DNA from: CAZMRF01 sp964568735
GTDB taxonomy: Bacteria; Acidobacteriota; Polarisedimenticolia; JACPZX01
Length of the DNA stretch: 64,000 bases
Direction: 5' to 3'
Assembly: GCA_964568735.1 (NCBI GenBank)
Contig: CAZMRF010000014.1
Coordinates: 20,182 to 84,181, forward strand
This document shows, piece after piece, positions 27,007 to 35,376 of this stretch (its first letter is position 1; each line of letters starts with the position of its first letter). The translations under genes were made by a program, and so were the position numbers. The notes beneath the pieces are model-generated. The model was not told the origin of the DNA. It saw only the letters and a program-made list of their open reading frames with translations, and ran no database searches.

Positions 27007-28115
27007 ATCCTCGTAGACGGCCCTCGAACGTCGCAGCGTCCGTCCGCGCACGCCTGCAGAACTATTCGCGAGACGGGGAGGCAGATTTTCAGCGGGTTCT
27101 CTCGGACTTCGCCATCGAGAGATGGCTGTACCGGTTGGGAGCGTCTCGGCACTCCGCGCGATTCGTCCTGAAGGGGGCGATGCTCTTCAGACTGTGGTCG
27201 AGCGATCGCCTGCGCGCTACCTGGGACCTGGACCTTCTCGGCCGGGATGCAAGCGACGTCGAGGGAGTGGTTGCCATCGTCAAGGAGATCTGCGCCATTC
27301 CCTCGAACGACGGCATCATGTTCGACCTCGGCTCAATCAAGGGAGAGCCTATACGCGCCGCAGAGGAGCATGCAGGGGTCCGAGTGCGCCTCGAAGCAAG
27401 ACTTGCCGGGGCACGCATCCCTGTGCAGGTGGACGTCGGATTTGGCAATGCCGTCACGCCGTCTCCGCTCTGGGGAACCTACCCGACGGTCCTCGATCAT
27501 GAGGCGCCGACGGTACTTGCCTACCCTCGGGAAGCTGTCGTGGCAGAGAAGCTGCACGCGATGATCTCGCTCGGGGTGACGAACAGCCGGATGAAGGACT
27601 ACTACGATGTGCATGTCCTGAGCGCCTCGTTTTCCTTCGAGGGCCCGATTCTTGCCGCCGCCATCCATGCGACGTTCGAGCGGCGCGGAACTCTGTTTCC
27701 GACAGACGAACCCCTGGTGCTGACAGATGAGTTCCTCGGCGCTCCGGAGCGCCGGACTTTGTGGAAGGCGTTTCTCCGGCGAGCGCGCCTCACGGGTCCA
27801 CCCAGTGCGGTGGAGCTGGGGAGGACACTGCGACAGTTCCTCCTGCCGGTCATCCATGCAGTCGCTCGGGATGAAGACTTCGAGGCAGTCTGGTCGCCCG
27901 GCGGGCCATGGGAGAGTCCGTCCGTCCAGTCACGGACCGTCTCTGAATCGCTGGCAACTTACGGAGTCTTCCCGCGGAGGAGCGAGGCCGGGGAAGCGAT
28001 GCTCTGGTCCATGGCCTCCCGGCGCGGGAAGCGTTCTTCGATACCGAGGCCGTCACCGCCTGCGCGCCTCAGGAGCACGATTCGGGCGGTGCCGACCAGG
28101 CCTGGAACACACTGA
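27003..28115 (+). CDS. abiEii: AbiEii-family nucleotidyltransferase toxin
   Basis: 370 residues. The nucleotidyltransferase fold is clear: FVLKGAMLFRLW (about 52-63), then TWDLDLLGR with the metal-binding DxD-like pair, and the downstream VVAEKLHAMISLG-NSRMKDYYDVHVL block with the conserved Lys and KDxxD. Family toxins transfer nucleotides to tRNA or another acceptor and stop growth, giving phage resistance in some hosts. The domain ends near residue 300. The last 70 residues are Arg/Ser/Pro-rich and look like read-through of a lost stop. It is coupled to the antitoxin by ATGA. Confidence 0.88.
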   Translation: MNPRRRPSNVAASVRARLQNYSRDGEADFQRVLSDFAIERWLYRLGASRHSARFVLKGAMLFRLWSSDRLRATWDLDLLGRDASDVEGVVAIVKEICAIPSNDGIMFDLGSIKGEPIRAAEEHAGVRVRLEARLAGARIPVQVDVGFGNAVTPSPLWGTYPTVLDHEAPTVLAYPREAVVAEKLHAMISLGVTNSRMKDYYDVHVLSASFSFEGPILAAAIHATFERRGTLFPTDEPLVLTDEFLGAPERRTLWKAFLRRARLTGPPSAVELGRTLRQFLLPVIHAVARDEDFEAVWSPGGPWESPSVQSRTVSESLATYGVFPRRSEAGEAMLWSMASRRGKRSSIPRPSPPARLRSTIRAVPTRPGTH

Positions 28116-28175
28116 GAAACGAACATCTCATTCCTGCTCTTGGGCCGGCTCATTCCTCGGGCCCGCGCCCGGTCG

Positions 28176-28559
28176 TCATTCGGTCTGGAGATCGCAGTAG
28201 AAGGTGAGGCCGTTCTTGTCGGGATCGTAGAAGGCGAACTCCCGGGTTCCCCAGGGGGTCTCGCGCATGGCGGTCCTCTCGTGGAAGACGCCCTTGTCCC
28301 TGTACTCCTCGAAGAGTTCCTGCACGGCCGGAACCACGAATCGAAGCATGGGCCGCTCCACGGCCGCCCACTCGGCGGGATCGTGCCACTGGATGTGGAC
28401 CTCGACGCCGTCCCTTCCCAGAACCGCATAACGCGGGTCCGTGGGCCTGTCCTGGCCCAGCAGCGTGAATCCAAGTCGCGTGACGTAGAACTCGATCGCC
28501 GCCCGGACATCCCTGGAAGGAAGGACCGGATTCACGGCCTCCAGCTTCGCACGTCCCAT
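28176..28559 (-). CDS. VOC (glyoxalase/bleomycin-resistance) family protein
   Basis: 127 residues with the paired beta-alpha-beta-beta-beta modules of the vicinal-oxygen-chelate fold: LPSRDVRAAIEFYVTRLGF at the N terminus and REFAFYDPDKNGLTFY at the C terminus. The family includes bleomycin-binding proteins, glyoxalases and dioxygenases, and the substrate cannot be told. ATG 28559 is preferred because AGGAG lies 6 nt upstream; a longer frame begins at 28589. The gene is convergent with abiEii and divergent from the hydrolase/subtilase gene. Confidence 0.85.
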   Translation of the reverse strand: MGRAKLEAVNPVLPSRDVRAAIEFYVTRLGFTLLGQDRPTDPRYAVLGRDGVEVHIQWHDPAEWAAVERPMLRFVVPAVQELFEEYRDKGVFHERTAMRETPWGTREFAFYDPDKNGLTFYCDLQTE

Positions 28560-28671
28560 GGTGTGCTCCTGAACCTGGGTGATGGTCACGATGAGCCGAC
28601 GCCAGAAGGTACACTCAGCCGAAGCTCGTGCTCAACGACATGCCGATCGCTCCGATCCGGGAGGGGAAGCC

Positions 28672-30930
28672 ATGGCGACTCGTAAGGGCAGGACCCGTGG
28701 GAAGACACGGAAGACGGCCGCGCGCGACGACTCGGCGGGCGGCCATCCGCCCGTGCTGTACGTCCACGGCATCGGCGCGCAGCCGCCGCGCGACGCGCTG
28801 AAGCGCGAATGGGACCTCGCTCTTTTCGGGCGCGAGATGGGCGATCGGACGCGGATGGCCTACTGGTCGGACATCCTGCACGGAGATCCGCGTACGCGCA
28901 GCGTGAAATCGGCACGGGCGGGGCAAGGCGTGGATCTCGATGCCCTGCTCTCCCAGGCCGGAGTGCCCGCCGGCAGCGACGACGCGCAGCTCCTGGCTCA
29001 GACTCTCTTTCGCAGGATGGGGATGGAGACCGGCGCTCGGAAGAAGGTGCTCCCCCTGCCCGCCTTCCTTCGCAAACCGATCACGCGGGCCTTCCTGGAG
29101 GCGCTCATCAAGGACACCGCCTCCTACTTCTTCAAGCCGGGCATGAGGAAGAAGATGCAGCAGCGGCTGCACGAAGTCCTGCCATCGAACGATGAGCCGG
29201 TCACGATCGTCGCACACAGCCAGGGCACCATCATCACCCTGGAGGTGCTGGCGGCCCTCGCGAAGACGAAGCCCGTGTCCGTCATTCACCTGATCACCAT
29301 CGGGTCGCCGCTGGGGATCCGCGAAGTGCAGGATTCGCTCTCGTGCAAGCTGGAGGTTCCACGCGGAGTGGATGCGTGGAACAACTTCGCCGACCCGCTG
29401 GACCCGGTGGCGCTCGACAAGGGAATCGGCAACGACTTCGACCCCGATCGGTTCATCACGGACGAGCTCGTGATGAACACCCGCAGCCGCCGGCTCGAGG
29501 ATTTCAATCCGCACTCGGCCGTCGGATACCTCGCGCATCCCAAGGTGCGGACGGTCGTTCACCGCGCCGCACGGATCGACACGCACTCGAGGTTCCTCGT
29601 CGCGCGCGACGTGGCCGCCGAGCTTGCCGTGGAGGCACGGCACTCCGTGCTCATCGAAATCCTGGAGCCCTGCTACCCGGCTGTGGGCGAGAGCATCAAA
29701 GAGATGCAGGACCACGAGGCGAATGTCGAGAAGGGCCGGACGGACCTCGCCTCCCGCATCGAGCGGGCCGCGACGCGGATCGAGGCGATCGTCGGCAAGA
29801 AGGAGCTCGCAGAGGCGCGCGTGGATCGGCTGCGCCGCTTCGTGGCGGCGCGGCTGACGCCGGGCGAGCTGAACGAGATGGCCCACCGCCACCGGGATTT
29901 GCGAATTTACGCAGTGTGGAAGAGCACGATGAAGCGGAAGCTCCTCCAGCGCTCGGCCCCCGTGATCCAGGCCGACGCCGCCCGGAGAAGCTACGGCGCA
30001 CTGGGCAAGGGCATCAGGTGGGCGGTCCTCGACACCGGTGTGCGCCACGATCACCCGCACTTCGGTACTCACAAGACGATAGAGGCCATCTGGGACTGCA
30101 CGCGGCCGGGCCCCCCCGTGCCGATCCCCAACGAGCGCGATCGTGACGGGCACGGCACGCACGTCGCCGGGATCATCGCCGGCGGCTCGGAGGACGGCTC
30201 GATCCAGGGCATCGCCCCCCACGCGAAGCTGAGAGTGTACAAGGTGCTCGATGACAGCGGGCAGGGCGAGGACGCGTGGATCATCAAGGCTCTCGACCAC
30301 ATCGCCGAGCAGAACGAGAACAGCGCCGAGATCCTGATCCACGGCCTCAATCTCAGCCTGGGCGGCCCCTACGACTCGACGGTGTACGGCTGTGGCTTCT
30401 CGGCCATCTGCGTCGAGCTGCGGCGGCTCTGGCGCGCGGGGGTGCTCGTGTGCGTGGCGAGCGGAAACGAGGGGCAACTCGCCGTCAACACTCCGGATGG
30501 CGAGGTCGAGCTCAACAGCCCGATGTCCATCGGCGACCCGGCGAACCTCGAAGACTGCGTCGCCGTGGGCTCGGTCAACGCGGACCGCCCGCACCTCTAC
30601 GGCGTGTCATCGTTCTCATCGCGCGGGCCCACCTCCGACGGCCGCATGAAGCCCGACGTCGTCTCGCCCGGGGAGCGGATCCGCTCCTGCAACTCGCGCT
30701 TCCGAACGCGGCGGCCCGACGACCTCTACCGGGAGGAGAGCGGCACCAGCATGGCGGCGCCGCACGTCTCCGGGTTGCTCGCGGCCTTCCTGTCGGTGCG
30801 GCGCGAGTTCTGCGGCCGCCCCGACGAGGTGAAGCAGATCCTCCTGCGCACCTGCACCGACATCGGCCGCGACCGGTACCACCAGGGCCACGGCATCCCG
30901 AACTTGATGAAGATGTTGCTGGAAGCGTGA
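28672..30930 (+). CDS. Alpha/beta-hydrolase fused to subtilisin-like (S8) protease
   Basis: 752 residues without a signal peptide, so probably cytosolic. Residues about 25-320 form a lipase-like alpha/beta hydrolase: PVLYVHGIGAQPP, nucleophile elbow AHSQG (Ser183), candidate acid in FADPLDP (Asp241/244) and candidate His281. Residues about 340-395 are a charged, probably coiled-coil linker. Residues about 440-750 are a subtilase with a complete triad: LDTG (Asp454), HGTHVAG (His494) and GTSMAAPH (Ser693), plus oxyanion Asn599. There is no obvious pro-domain. ATG 28672 has GAGGGGAAG upstream. The neighbouring AbiE pair suggests an accessory or defence setting, which is inference. I do not know a characterised protein with this order. 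Confidence 0.88.
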   Translation: MATRKGRTRGKTRKTAARDDSAGGHPPVLYVHGIGAQPPRDALKREWDLALFGREMGDRTRMAYWSDILHGDPRTRSVKSARAGQGVDLDALLSQAGVPAGSDDAQLLAQTLFRRMGMETGARKKVLPLPAFLRKPITRAFLEALIKDTASYFFKPGMRKKMQQRLHEVLPSNDEPVTIVAHSQGTIITLEVLAALAKTKPVSVIHLITIGSPLGIREVQDSLSCKLEVPRGVDAWNNFADPLDPVALDKGIGNDFDPDRFITDELVMNTRSRRLEDFNPHSAVGYLAHPKVRTVVHRAARIDTHSRFLVARDVAAELAVEARHSVLIEILEPCYPAVGESIKEMQDHEANVEKGRTDLASRIERAATRIEAIVGKKELAEARVDRLRRFVAARLTPGELNEMAHRHRDLRIYAVWKSTMKRKLLQRSAPVIQADAARRSYGALGKGIRWAVLDTGVRHDHPHFGTHKTIEAIWDCTRPGPPVPIPNERDRDGHGTHVAGIIAGGSEDGSIQGIAPHAKLRVYKVLDDSGQGEDAWIIKALDHIAEQNENSAEILIHGLNLSLGGPYDSTVYGCGFSAICVELRRLWRAGVLVCVASGNEGQLAVNTPDGEVELNSPMSIGDPANLEDCVAVGSVNADRPHLYGVSSFSSRGPTSDGRMKPDVVSPGERIRSCNSRFRTRRPDDLYREESGTSMAAPHVSGLLAAFLSVRREFCGRPDEVKQILLRTCTDIGRDRYHQGHGIPNLMKMLLEA

Positions 30931-30986
30931 CCGTGCGTACGACCTTGCTAACGGGTGCAGGCTCAATGGAAGGGAGGGCATCGAAG

Positions 30987-31385
30987 ATGCGGAGGCCGTT
31001 CCGGCTGTTGTTTCCATGCCTCGGGATCGCCCTTGCCGCCTGTTCTGTCAATACAACTCCCGCGGACCAGAGGAGCCCCTTCCGATATGGGCCCGATGGC
31101 AAACTGGAGCTGATCCTGGAAGCCGTTGGCTTCAATACCTGCTACGAGGCGGTGGCACGCGTCGGAGCCCCACCTGGGGAGCGGACAATTCGCAACGCGC
31201 TCCAGGTCATCGTCCAACTGCGGATCAGAACCGACATGCCGGCTTGCGGGATGGAGGTCATTCCCATAGTCGTACCACTGCGCGTCGACGTACCCCCGGA
31301 TGCCGAGGCTCTCGTGGTCTACCACCTCCTACCGGACGGGAAAGTCGACAGCGTGGTGGCGCACGCCTTGCCGAAGAGACCCTAG
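30987..31385 (+). CDS. Small predicted lipoprotein of unknown function
   Basis: 132 residues. The N terminus MRRPFRLLFPCLGIALAAC is a signal peptide ending in a lipobox, so Cys20 is the likely lipidated residue. The mature part shows no motif I recognise. The C-terminal half (VVPLRVDVPPDAEALVVYHL) looks like a small beta-sandwich. ATG 30987 is preferred to ATG 30966 because AGGGAGGG (30971-30978) is correctly spaced. It follows the hydrolase/subtilase gene by 56 bp in the same direction, but a functional link is not shown. Confidence 0.7.
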   Translation: MRRPFRLLFPCLGIALAACSVNTTPADQRSPFRYGPDGKLELILEAVGFNTCYEAVARVGAPPGERTIRNALQVIVQLRIRTDMPACGMEVIPIVVPLRVDVPPDAEALVVYHLLPDGKVDSVVAHALPKRP

Positions 31386-31425
31386 AGTCACGGCTCCCCA
31401 TGAGCGCTGGTCCGAGCAGGAGCCG

Positions 31426-32193
31426 GTGAGGAGAGCGGCCTTGCCGACGTCATCGGGGACCCTCCGCGCAGCGGTCAGGGTGCTGCTCAAGCACTATGGG
31501 CCGCCGGCGCCCCCTGCGACCTCGGATCCCTTCGAGCTGATTCTCTGGGAGAACGTGGCCTACCTCGCACCGCCTGCCCGGCGGGGGGATGCGTTCGCTG
31601 AACTGAAGCGGACGATCGGCACGGCGCCGGCGGCCATCCTCAAGGCAACCAAGGTCGACCTCGAGCGCATCACGAGCCGGGGCATCCTCAAGAGCACCTT
31701 CGCGGGCAAGCTCCGCAAGTGTGCGCGGATCGCAGTGGACAAGTTCGGGGGCGATCTCGGTGCAGCGATTCAGGGGCCGCTCGAGAGTGCGAAGCGGGCG
31801 TTGCGGGCTTTCCCCGGCATCGGGGAGCCTGGAGCAGAGAGAATCCTCCTCTTCGCCGGCCGGCTGGCCACGCTGGCCCCGGAGTCGAACGGGTTGCGCG
31901 TGCTCGTTCGGCTGGGGCTCGTCACGGAAGGGAGGTCGTACTCGCAAACCTATGCCGCGAGCCGGGAAGTCGCGGAGACTCTGCCGGCGAAGCCCAGCGT
32001 CATGCAGGAGGCGCATCTCCTGCTCCAGCAGCACGGCCGGACACTCTGCAAGCGAAAGGCTCCGCTCTGCGATGCCTGTCCGCTGGCGCCTTCCTGCGTC
32101 TATGCCCTGGGGAGGCACGGGGCGTCCGGCAAGGGCCCGCAGCCGAAGAGAGTGCAGCGGGGTACGGCAGCAAAGCCGGCGCGGTTTCTGTAA
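31426..32193 (+). CDS. Endonuclease III-like HhH-GPD protein with 4Fe-4S motif
   Basis: 255 residues of the HhH-GPD DNA glycosylase superfamily. Seen are DPFELILWENVAYLAP near the N terminus, the helix-hairpin-helix FPGIGEPGAERIL (about 127-139), and a perfect iron-sulphur loop C-x6-C-x2-C-x5-C (CKRKAPLCDACPLAPSC). The active site departs from endonuclease III: the hairpin lysine position is not Lys, and the catalytic Asp of VDTHxxRV aligns with Glu in ESNGLRV. It may be an AP-lyase-deficient glycosylase or only a DNA-binding protein. Start GTG 31426 has AGGAG close by; TTG 31441 with GAGGAG is a rival. A broken copy lies at 33501-33838. Confidence 0.85.
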   Translation: MRRAALPTSSGTLRAAVRVLLKHYGPPAPPATSDPFELILWENVAYLAPPARRGDAFAELKRTIGTAPAAILKATKVDLERITSRGILKSTFAGKLRKCARIAVDKFGGDLGAAIQGPLESAKRALRAFPGIGEPGAERILLFAGRLATLAPESNGLRVLVRLGLVTEGRSYSQTYAASREVAETLPAKPSVMQEAHLLLQQHGRTLCKRKAPLCDACPLAPSCVYALGRHGASGKGPQPKRVQRGTAAKPARFL

Positions 32194-32243
32194 GACACCG
32201 GGGGATGATGCCAGATCGCGTACAGGGGAGATCACCTTCAGCC

Positions 32244-32276
32244 TTGCCTATTCGTGGTGTGAATGATTATCATGCA
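32244..32276 (+). promoter_or_regulatory. Promoter with palindrome for the first DUF4143 ATPase
   Basis: TTGCCT (32244-32249), 18 bp, TATCAT (32268-32273). An 8-bp inverted repeat with one mismatch (32260-32267 against 32269-32276, centre 32268) covers the -10 box. The ATG at 32281 lies 7 nt beyond the -10, so the mRNA would be leaderless. Confidence 0.55.
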
Positions 32277-32280
32277 GCCT

Positions 32281-33504
32281 ATGAAGGGCGGCACGCTTCC
32301 CCGGATCGTTGCCCGGAGCCTCCGAGAGCGCCTGGGCGTCATGCCCGCGGTCGTGGTGACGGGCGCGCGCCAGACGGGCAAGACCACCCTGGCCAGGGAT
32401 CTGAGTCCGGGGGACCGGCATTTCCTCTCGCTCGACGACCTCGATGTCGTGGACGCTGCACGCCGCGATCCGGCGGCGCTTGTGGGCGGCGACGAGCCGC
32501 TGACATTGGACGAGGTGCAGCGCGAGCCCGATCTCCTGCGCGCCGTCAAGCGGGCGATCGACCGGAGAAGGCGCCCGGGCCAGTTCCTTCTGACCGGCTC
32601 GGCCAACTTGCTGTTGATGCGCCGGGTCTCCGAGTCGCTTGCCGGCCGGGCGACCTACCTGACGCTCTGGCCGATGACGCGACGGGAGCAGGGGGGTGAA
32701 GGACGCTGCGGCCTGTGGGAAACACTGCTCGACACCCCCGACGAGGACTGGCTGGACCTGCTCTCCGCCGAGCCGGATGAGCCCGAGGACTGGCGCGCGC
32801 TGGCGCGACGGGGAGGCTTTCCAACTCCAGCCGTGCATCTGAGAACGGCCCGCGAGCGGGCGATCTGGTTCGACGGCTACATCCGGACCTACCTCGAGCG
32901 CGACCTGCAGGAGCTTTCCTCGATTGCGGCGCTGCCCGACTTTCGCCGCCTGATGCGGGCGGCCTGCCTGCGACTCGGCCAGCTCGTGAACCAGACGGAG
33001 CTGGGCCGGGATATCTCGCTTCCGCAGCCGACAGTACTTCGCTATCTCAATCTGCTGGAGACCTCATACCTGCTGGTGCGCCTTCCCGCATACGCCGTGA
33101 ACCGCACCAAGCGGCTCATCAAATCCCCGAAGCTCTACTGGGGCGATACGGGGGTTGCACTCCATCTCGGGGGAGAGACAGATCTGCGCGGCGCCCATCT
33201 CGAGAACGTGGTGCTCCACGATCTGCTGTCGTGGCGGGACGCGAGCCTCGACCGCGCGGAGGTGTTCTACTGGCGAACGGCGATAGGCGAGGAGGTGGAC
33301 TTCGTGATCGAGGCGGGCAAGCGCCTGCTGCCCATCGAAGTCAAGACGACGGCACGTCCGCGCATAGGCGACGCCGCTCACCTGCGCACCTTCCGTGCCG
33401 AATACGGTGCGAAGGCCCGCCGAGGCCTGTTGCTGCACACGGGCAGCACGCTCGAGTGGCTCGCGCCCGACGTGCTGGCCGCGCCCTGGTGGAGGGTGGT
33501 GTGA
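32281..33504 (+). CDS. AAA-type ATPase with DUF4143 domain (copy 1)
   Basis: 407 residues. N-terminal AAA core: VVTGARQTGKTTLARDL (Walker A), PLTLDEVQREPDLL (Walker B), LTGSANLLLM and SLAGRATYLTLWPMT. A winged-helix region follows (NQTELGRDISLPQPTVLRYLNLLE), and the C-terminal DUF4143 part has a nuclease-like D-ExK motif (GEEVDFVIEAGKRLLPIEVK). The function of the family is unknown; members often occur alone on accessory DNA. ATG 32281 matches the other family starts and gives a leaderless message; ATG 32263 and 32272 are possible. It sits between an intact and a broken copy of an HhH-GPD gene and overlaps the latter by 4 nt. Confidence 0.85.
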   Translation: MKGGTLPRIVARSLRERLGVMPAVVVTGARQTGKTTLARDLSPGDRHFLSLDDLDVVDAARRDPAALVGGDEPLTLDEVQREPDLLRAVKRAIDRRRRPGQFLLTGSANLLLMRRVSESLAGRATYLTLWPMTRREQGGEGRCGLWETLLDTPDEDWLDLLSAEPDEPEDWRALARRGGFPTPAVHLRTARERAIWFDGYIRTYLERDLQELSSIAALPDFRRLMRAACLRLGQLVNQTELGRDISLPQPTVLRYLNLLETSYLLVRLPAYAVNRTKRLIKSPKLYWGDTGVALHLGGETDLRGAHLENVVLHDLLSWRDASLDRAEVFYWRTAIGEEVDFVIEAGKRLLPIEVKTTARPRIGDAAHLRTFRAEYGAKARRGLLLHTGSTLEWLAPDVLAAPWWRVV

Positions 33505-33838
33505 GGCGCAGCGAGGGCAGTAGCAGCCGCCCGGTCCGCGGAGGCGGAGCACAGCAGGCATCGCTGACGCTTCGCGAGGCGGTCAAGGTGCTCCACAAGC
33601 ACCATGGACCACCGGCGCCGCTCCCGACCGCCGACCCTTTCGAGCTGATCCTGTGCGAGAACGTGGCCTACCTCGCACCGCGTGCTCGTTCGATCAAGGC
33701 TCGTCCGGGAAGAGAAATCCTACGCGCGAACCTATGCCGCGAGCCGTGAAGTTGGGGAGACTCTGCCGGCGAGGCCGAGCGTCATGCAGGAGGCTCATCT
33801 GCTCCTGCAGCAGCATGGCCGTACGCCTCGGGAGATGA
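33501..33838 (+). pseudogene. Broken copy of the HhH-GPD gene
   Basis: The GTG at 33501 overlaps the preceding stop. Then LREAVKVLHKHHGPPAPLPT and DPFELILCENVAYLAP match the start of the intact gene at 31426 almost residue by residue. After the CGCACCGCGTGCTCG junction (about 33676-33690) the match jumps to the region before the Fe-S loop and shifts frame: YARTYAASREVGETLPAR then PSVMQEAHLLLQQHGRT. About 330 bp of the parent are missing (hairpin and active site), and the Fe-S cysteines are absent. It is a decayed duplicate. Confidence 0.85.
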
Positions 33839-33846
33839 TGCCCGGG

Positions 33847-34410
33847 TCATCGGCTCGCGGGTGCCGCGGTGCCCTTCTCGACAAGGGCCTTCATGTTGGC
33901 CAGACCCTCGCCGAAGTCCTTGCCCAGCACGGTGTCCATGTCGATGACCATGCAGAGGGCCTTGCCGAAGAAGCCGTTGGCCCCGTCCATCCTCCAGGTG
34001 ACCAGGGTCCCGGCGCCCTCCGGCGCGAAGGTGATGGTCATGCGCGCCTTGCCCTCGAAGGGCCTGATGAAGACCTGATCGAGTTCAACGAGCTCGTTGG
34101 GCCGGCTCTCCGTGATCGTCAAGCTGCCCTCGCCGACCGCGTCATTGCCGGCCCACGAGAAGGTGGCACCCTTGCCCGCCGACGGCGTCGAGAAGGTCCT
34201 CTTGGGATTCGGATCGAGCTTGCTCCACGGCGACCAGGCGTGCCAGGCCGCCAGATCGTTGACCTGGGCGAATATCTCTGCCGGCGGTGCGGCCATGGTC
34301 GCGGAGCGTTGCACCATGAAGGTGCTGGGTTGCAGACTGATCAAGACGAACAGCCCCACGAACAGGGCGACGATCAGGATCGCGAGAGTGATCAGGACCT
34401 TCTTGACCAT
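33847..34410 (-). CDS. Membrane-anchored SRPBCC (START-like) protein
   Basis: 187 residues. One N-terminal membrane segment (VLITLAILIVALFVGLFVLI, residues 4-23) is followed by a polyketide-cyclase/AHSA1-like SRPBCC domain (VQRSATMAAPPAEIFAQVNDLAAWHAWSPW, VELDQVFIRPFEGKARMTITFAPE, GTLVTWRMDG). The fold binds hydrophobic ligands in a deep cavity, and the ligand is unknown. ATG 34410 has GGGAG 6 nt upstream; the frame is open further upstream, but that part is not protein-like. It is convergent with the HhH-GPD remnant. Confidence 0.85.
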   Translation of the reverse strand: MVKKVLITLAILIVALFVGLFVLISLQPSTFMVQRSATMAAPPAEIFAQVNDLAAWHAWSPWSKLDPNPKRTFSTPSAGKGATFSWAGNDAVGEGSLTITESRPNELVELDQVFIRPFEGKARMTITFAPEGAGTLVTWRMDGANGFFGKALCMVIDMDTVLGKDFGEGLANMKALVEKGTAAPASR

Positions 34411-34691
34411 GGGACTCTCCCAAAGGTACAAGCCGAAATACCATAGCCGTCGGGTCCGGCACGGTAGCGCGGGCATGGGGCGGGAGGCAATACGGGACCT
34501 ACCGTCGTGGAGCTCGACGCCCGATGGGTGACCCCATGGCAGACTGTCGGCGACTGCTCCCGATGCCAGAGCGGCAGGTCGGCAGTGCGTCGAGTGGGAA
34601 TGCACCAGAGTGGTCTCTAGCGACCCTTGGCGTTGGCCGGGCGAATCGCGGCTGATCGAGAGGATGCGGATCGGCGAATCCGGGGGAGGGC

Positions 34692-35222
34692 ATGATGAGA
34701 CGAGTTCTCTACAGCGTCGCTGCGAGCCTGGACGGGTATATCGCGGGGCCGGGTGGGGAGTTCGACTGGATCCCGATGGACTCGACCATCGATTGGGCGG
34801 CCTTCATGGGCCGCTTCGACACCGTGCTGATGGGCCGCCGCACGTACGAGATCAGCGTGGCCCAGCACGGGGGAGGCTCTTCCCCGGGCATGAAAACCCA
34901 CGTATTCAGCCGCACGCTCAGGAGCGCCGATCATCCTAATGTGAACGTCGTCGCGGAAGGTGCGGCCCGGGTCGTGAACGAGCTCAAAGCGGGGCCCGGA
35001 AAGGACATCTGGCTCATGGGCGGAGGCGTGCTCTTCAGCAGCCTGCTGGAGGCCGGAGTGGTGGACGGCGTGGAGGTCGGGCTGGTGCCCATTCTCCTCG
35101 GCCAGGGGCTGCCCTTGCTGCCACCCACGCCCCGCCGCACTCGTCTGGCTCTCACACGGACCCAGACCTACCCGAGCGGCATCATGCTGTTGAGCTACGA
35201 TGTCGTCCGCGATCCAGCCTGA
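34692..35222 (+). CDS. RibD C-terminal domain / dihydrofolate reductase-fold protein
   Basis: 176 residues of the stand-alone DHFR-like RibD_C family: VLYSVAASLDGYIAGPGGEFDWIP at the N terminus, RFDTVLMGRRTYE, DIWLMGGGVLFSSLLEAGVVDGVEVGLVPILLGQGLPL, and a C-terminal SGIMLLSYDV. Such proteins probably reduce an unknown substrate with NADPH. They are not housekeeping DHFR or riboflavin enzymes. GGGGAGGG lies directly before ATG 34692. It is divergent from the SRPBCC gene. Confidence 0.88.
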   Translation: MMRRVLYSVAASLDGYIAGPGGEFDWIPMDSTIDWAAFMGRFDTVLMGRRTYEISVAQHGGGSSPGMKTHVFSRTLRSADHPNVNVVAEGAARVVNELKAGPGKDIWLMGGGVLFSSLLEAGVVDGVEVGLVPILLGQGLPLLPPTPRRTRLALTRTQTYPSGIMLLSYDVVRDPA

Positions 35223-35376
35223 GCTGGCGGGCTCCCGGACAAGCTCGTCACTCCCCGCACGAGAGCGGCACGCCCTGGGGCTCAGGGATTATCGTGAAGC
35301 TCTCTCACCAGGAGTGATCCAGTGATTGGGTGCGGGTCAGATCCAGAGCGAAGTTTCACGAAGGGAGGTGGCAGCA

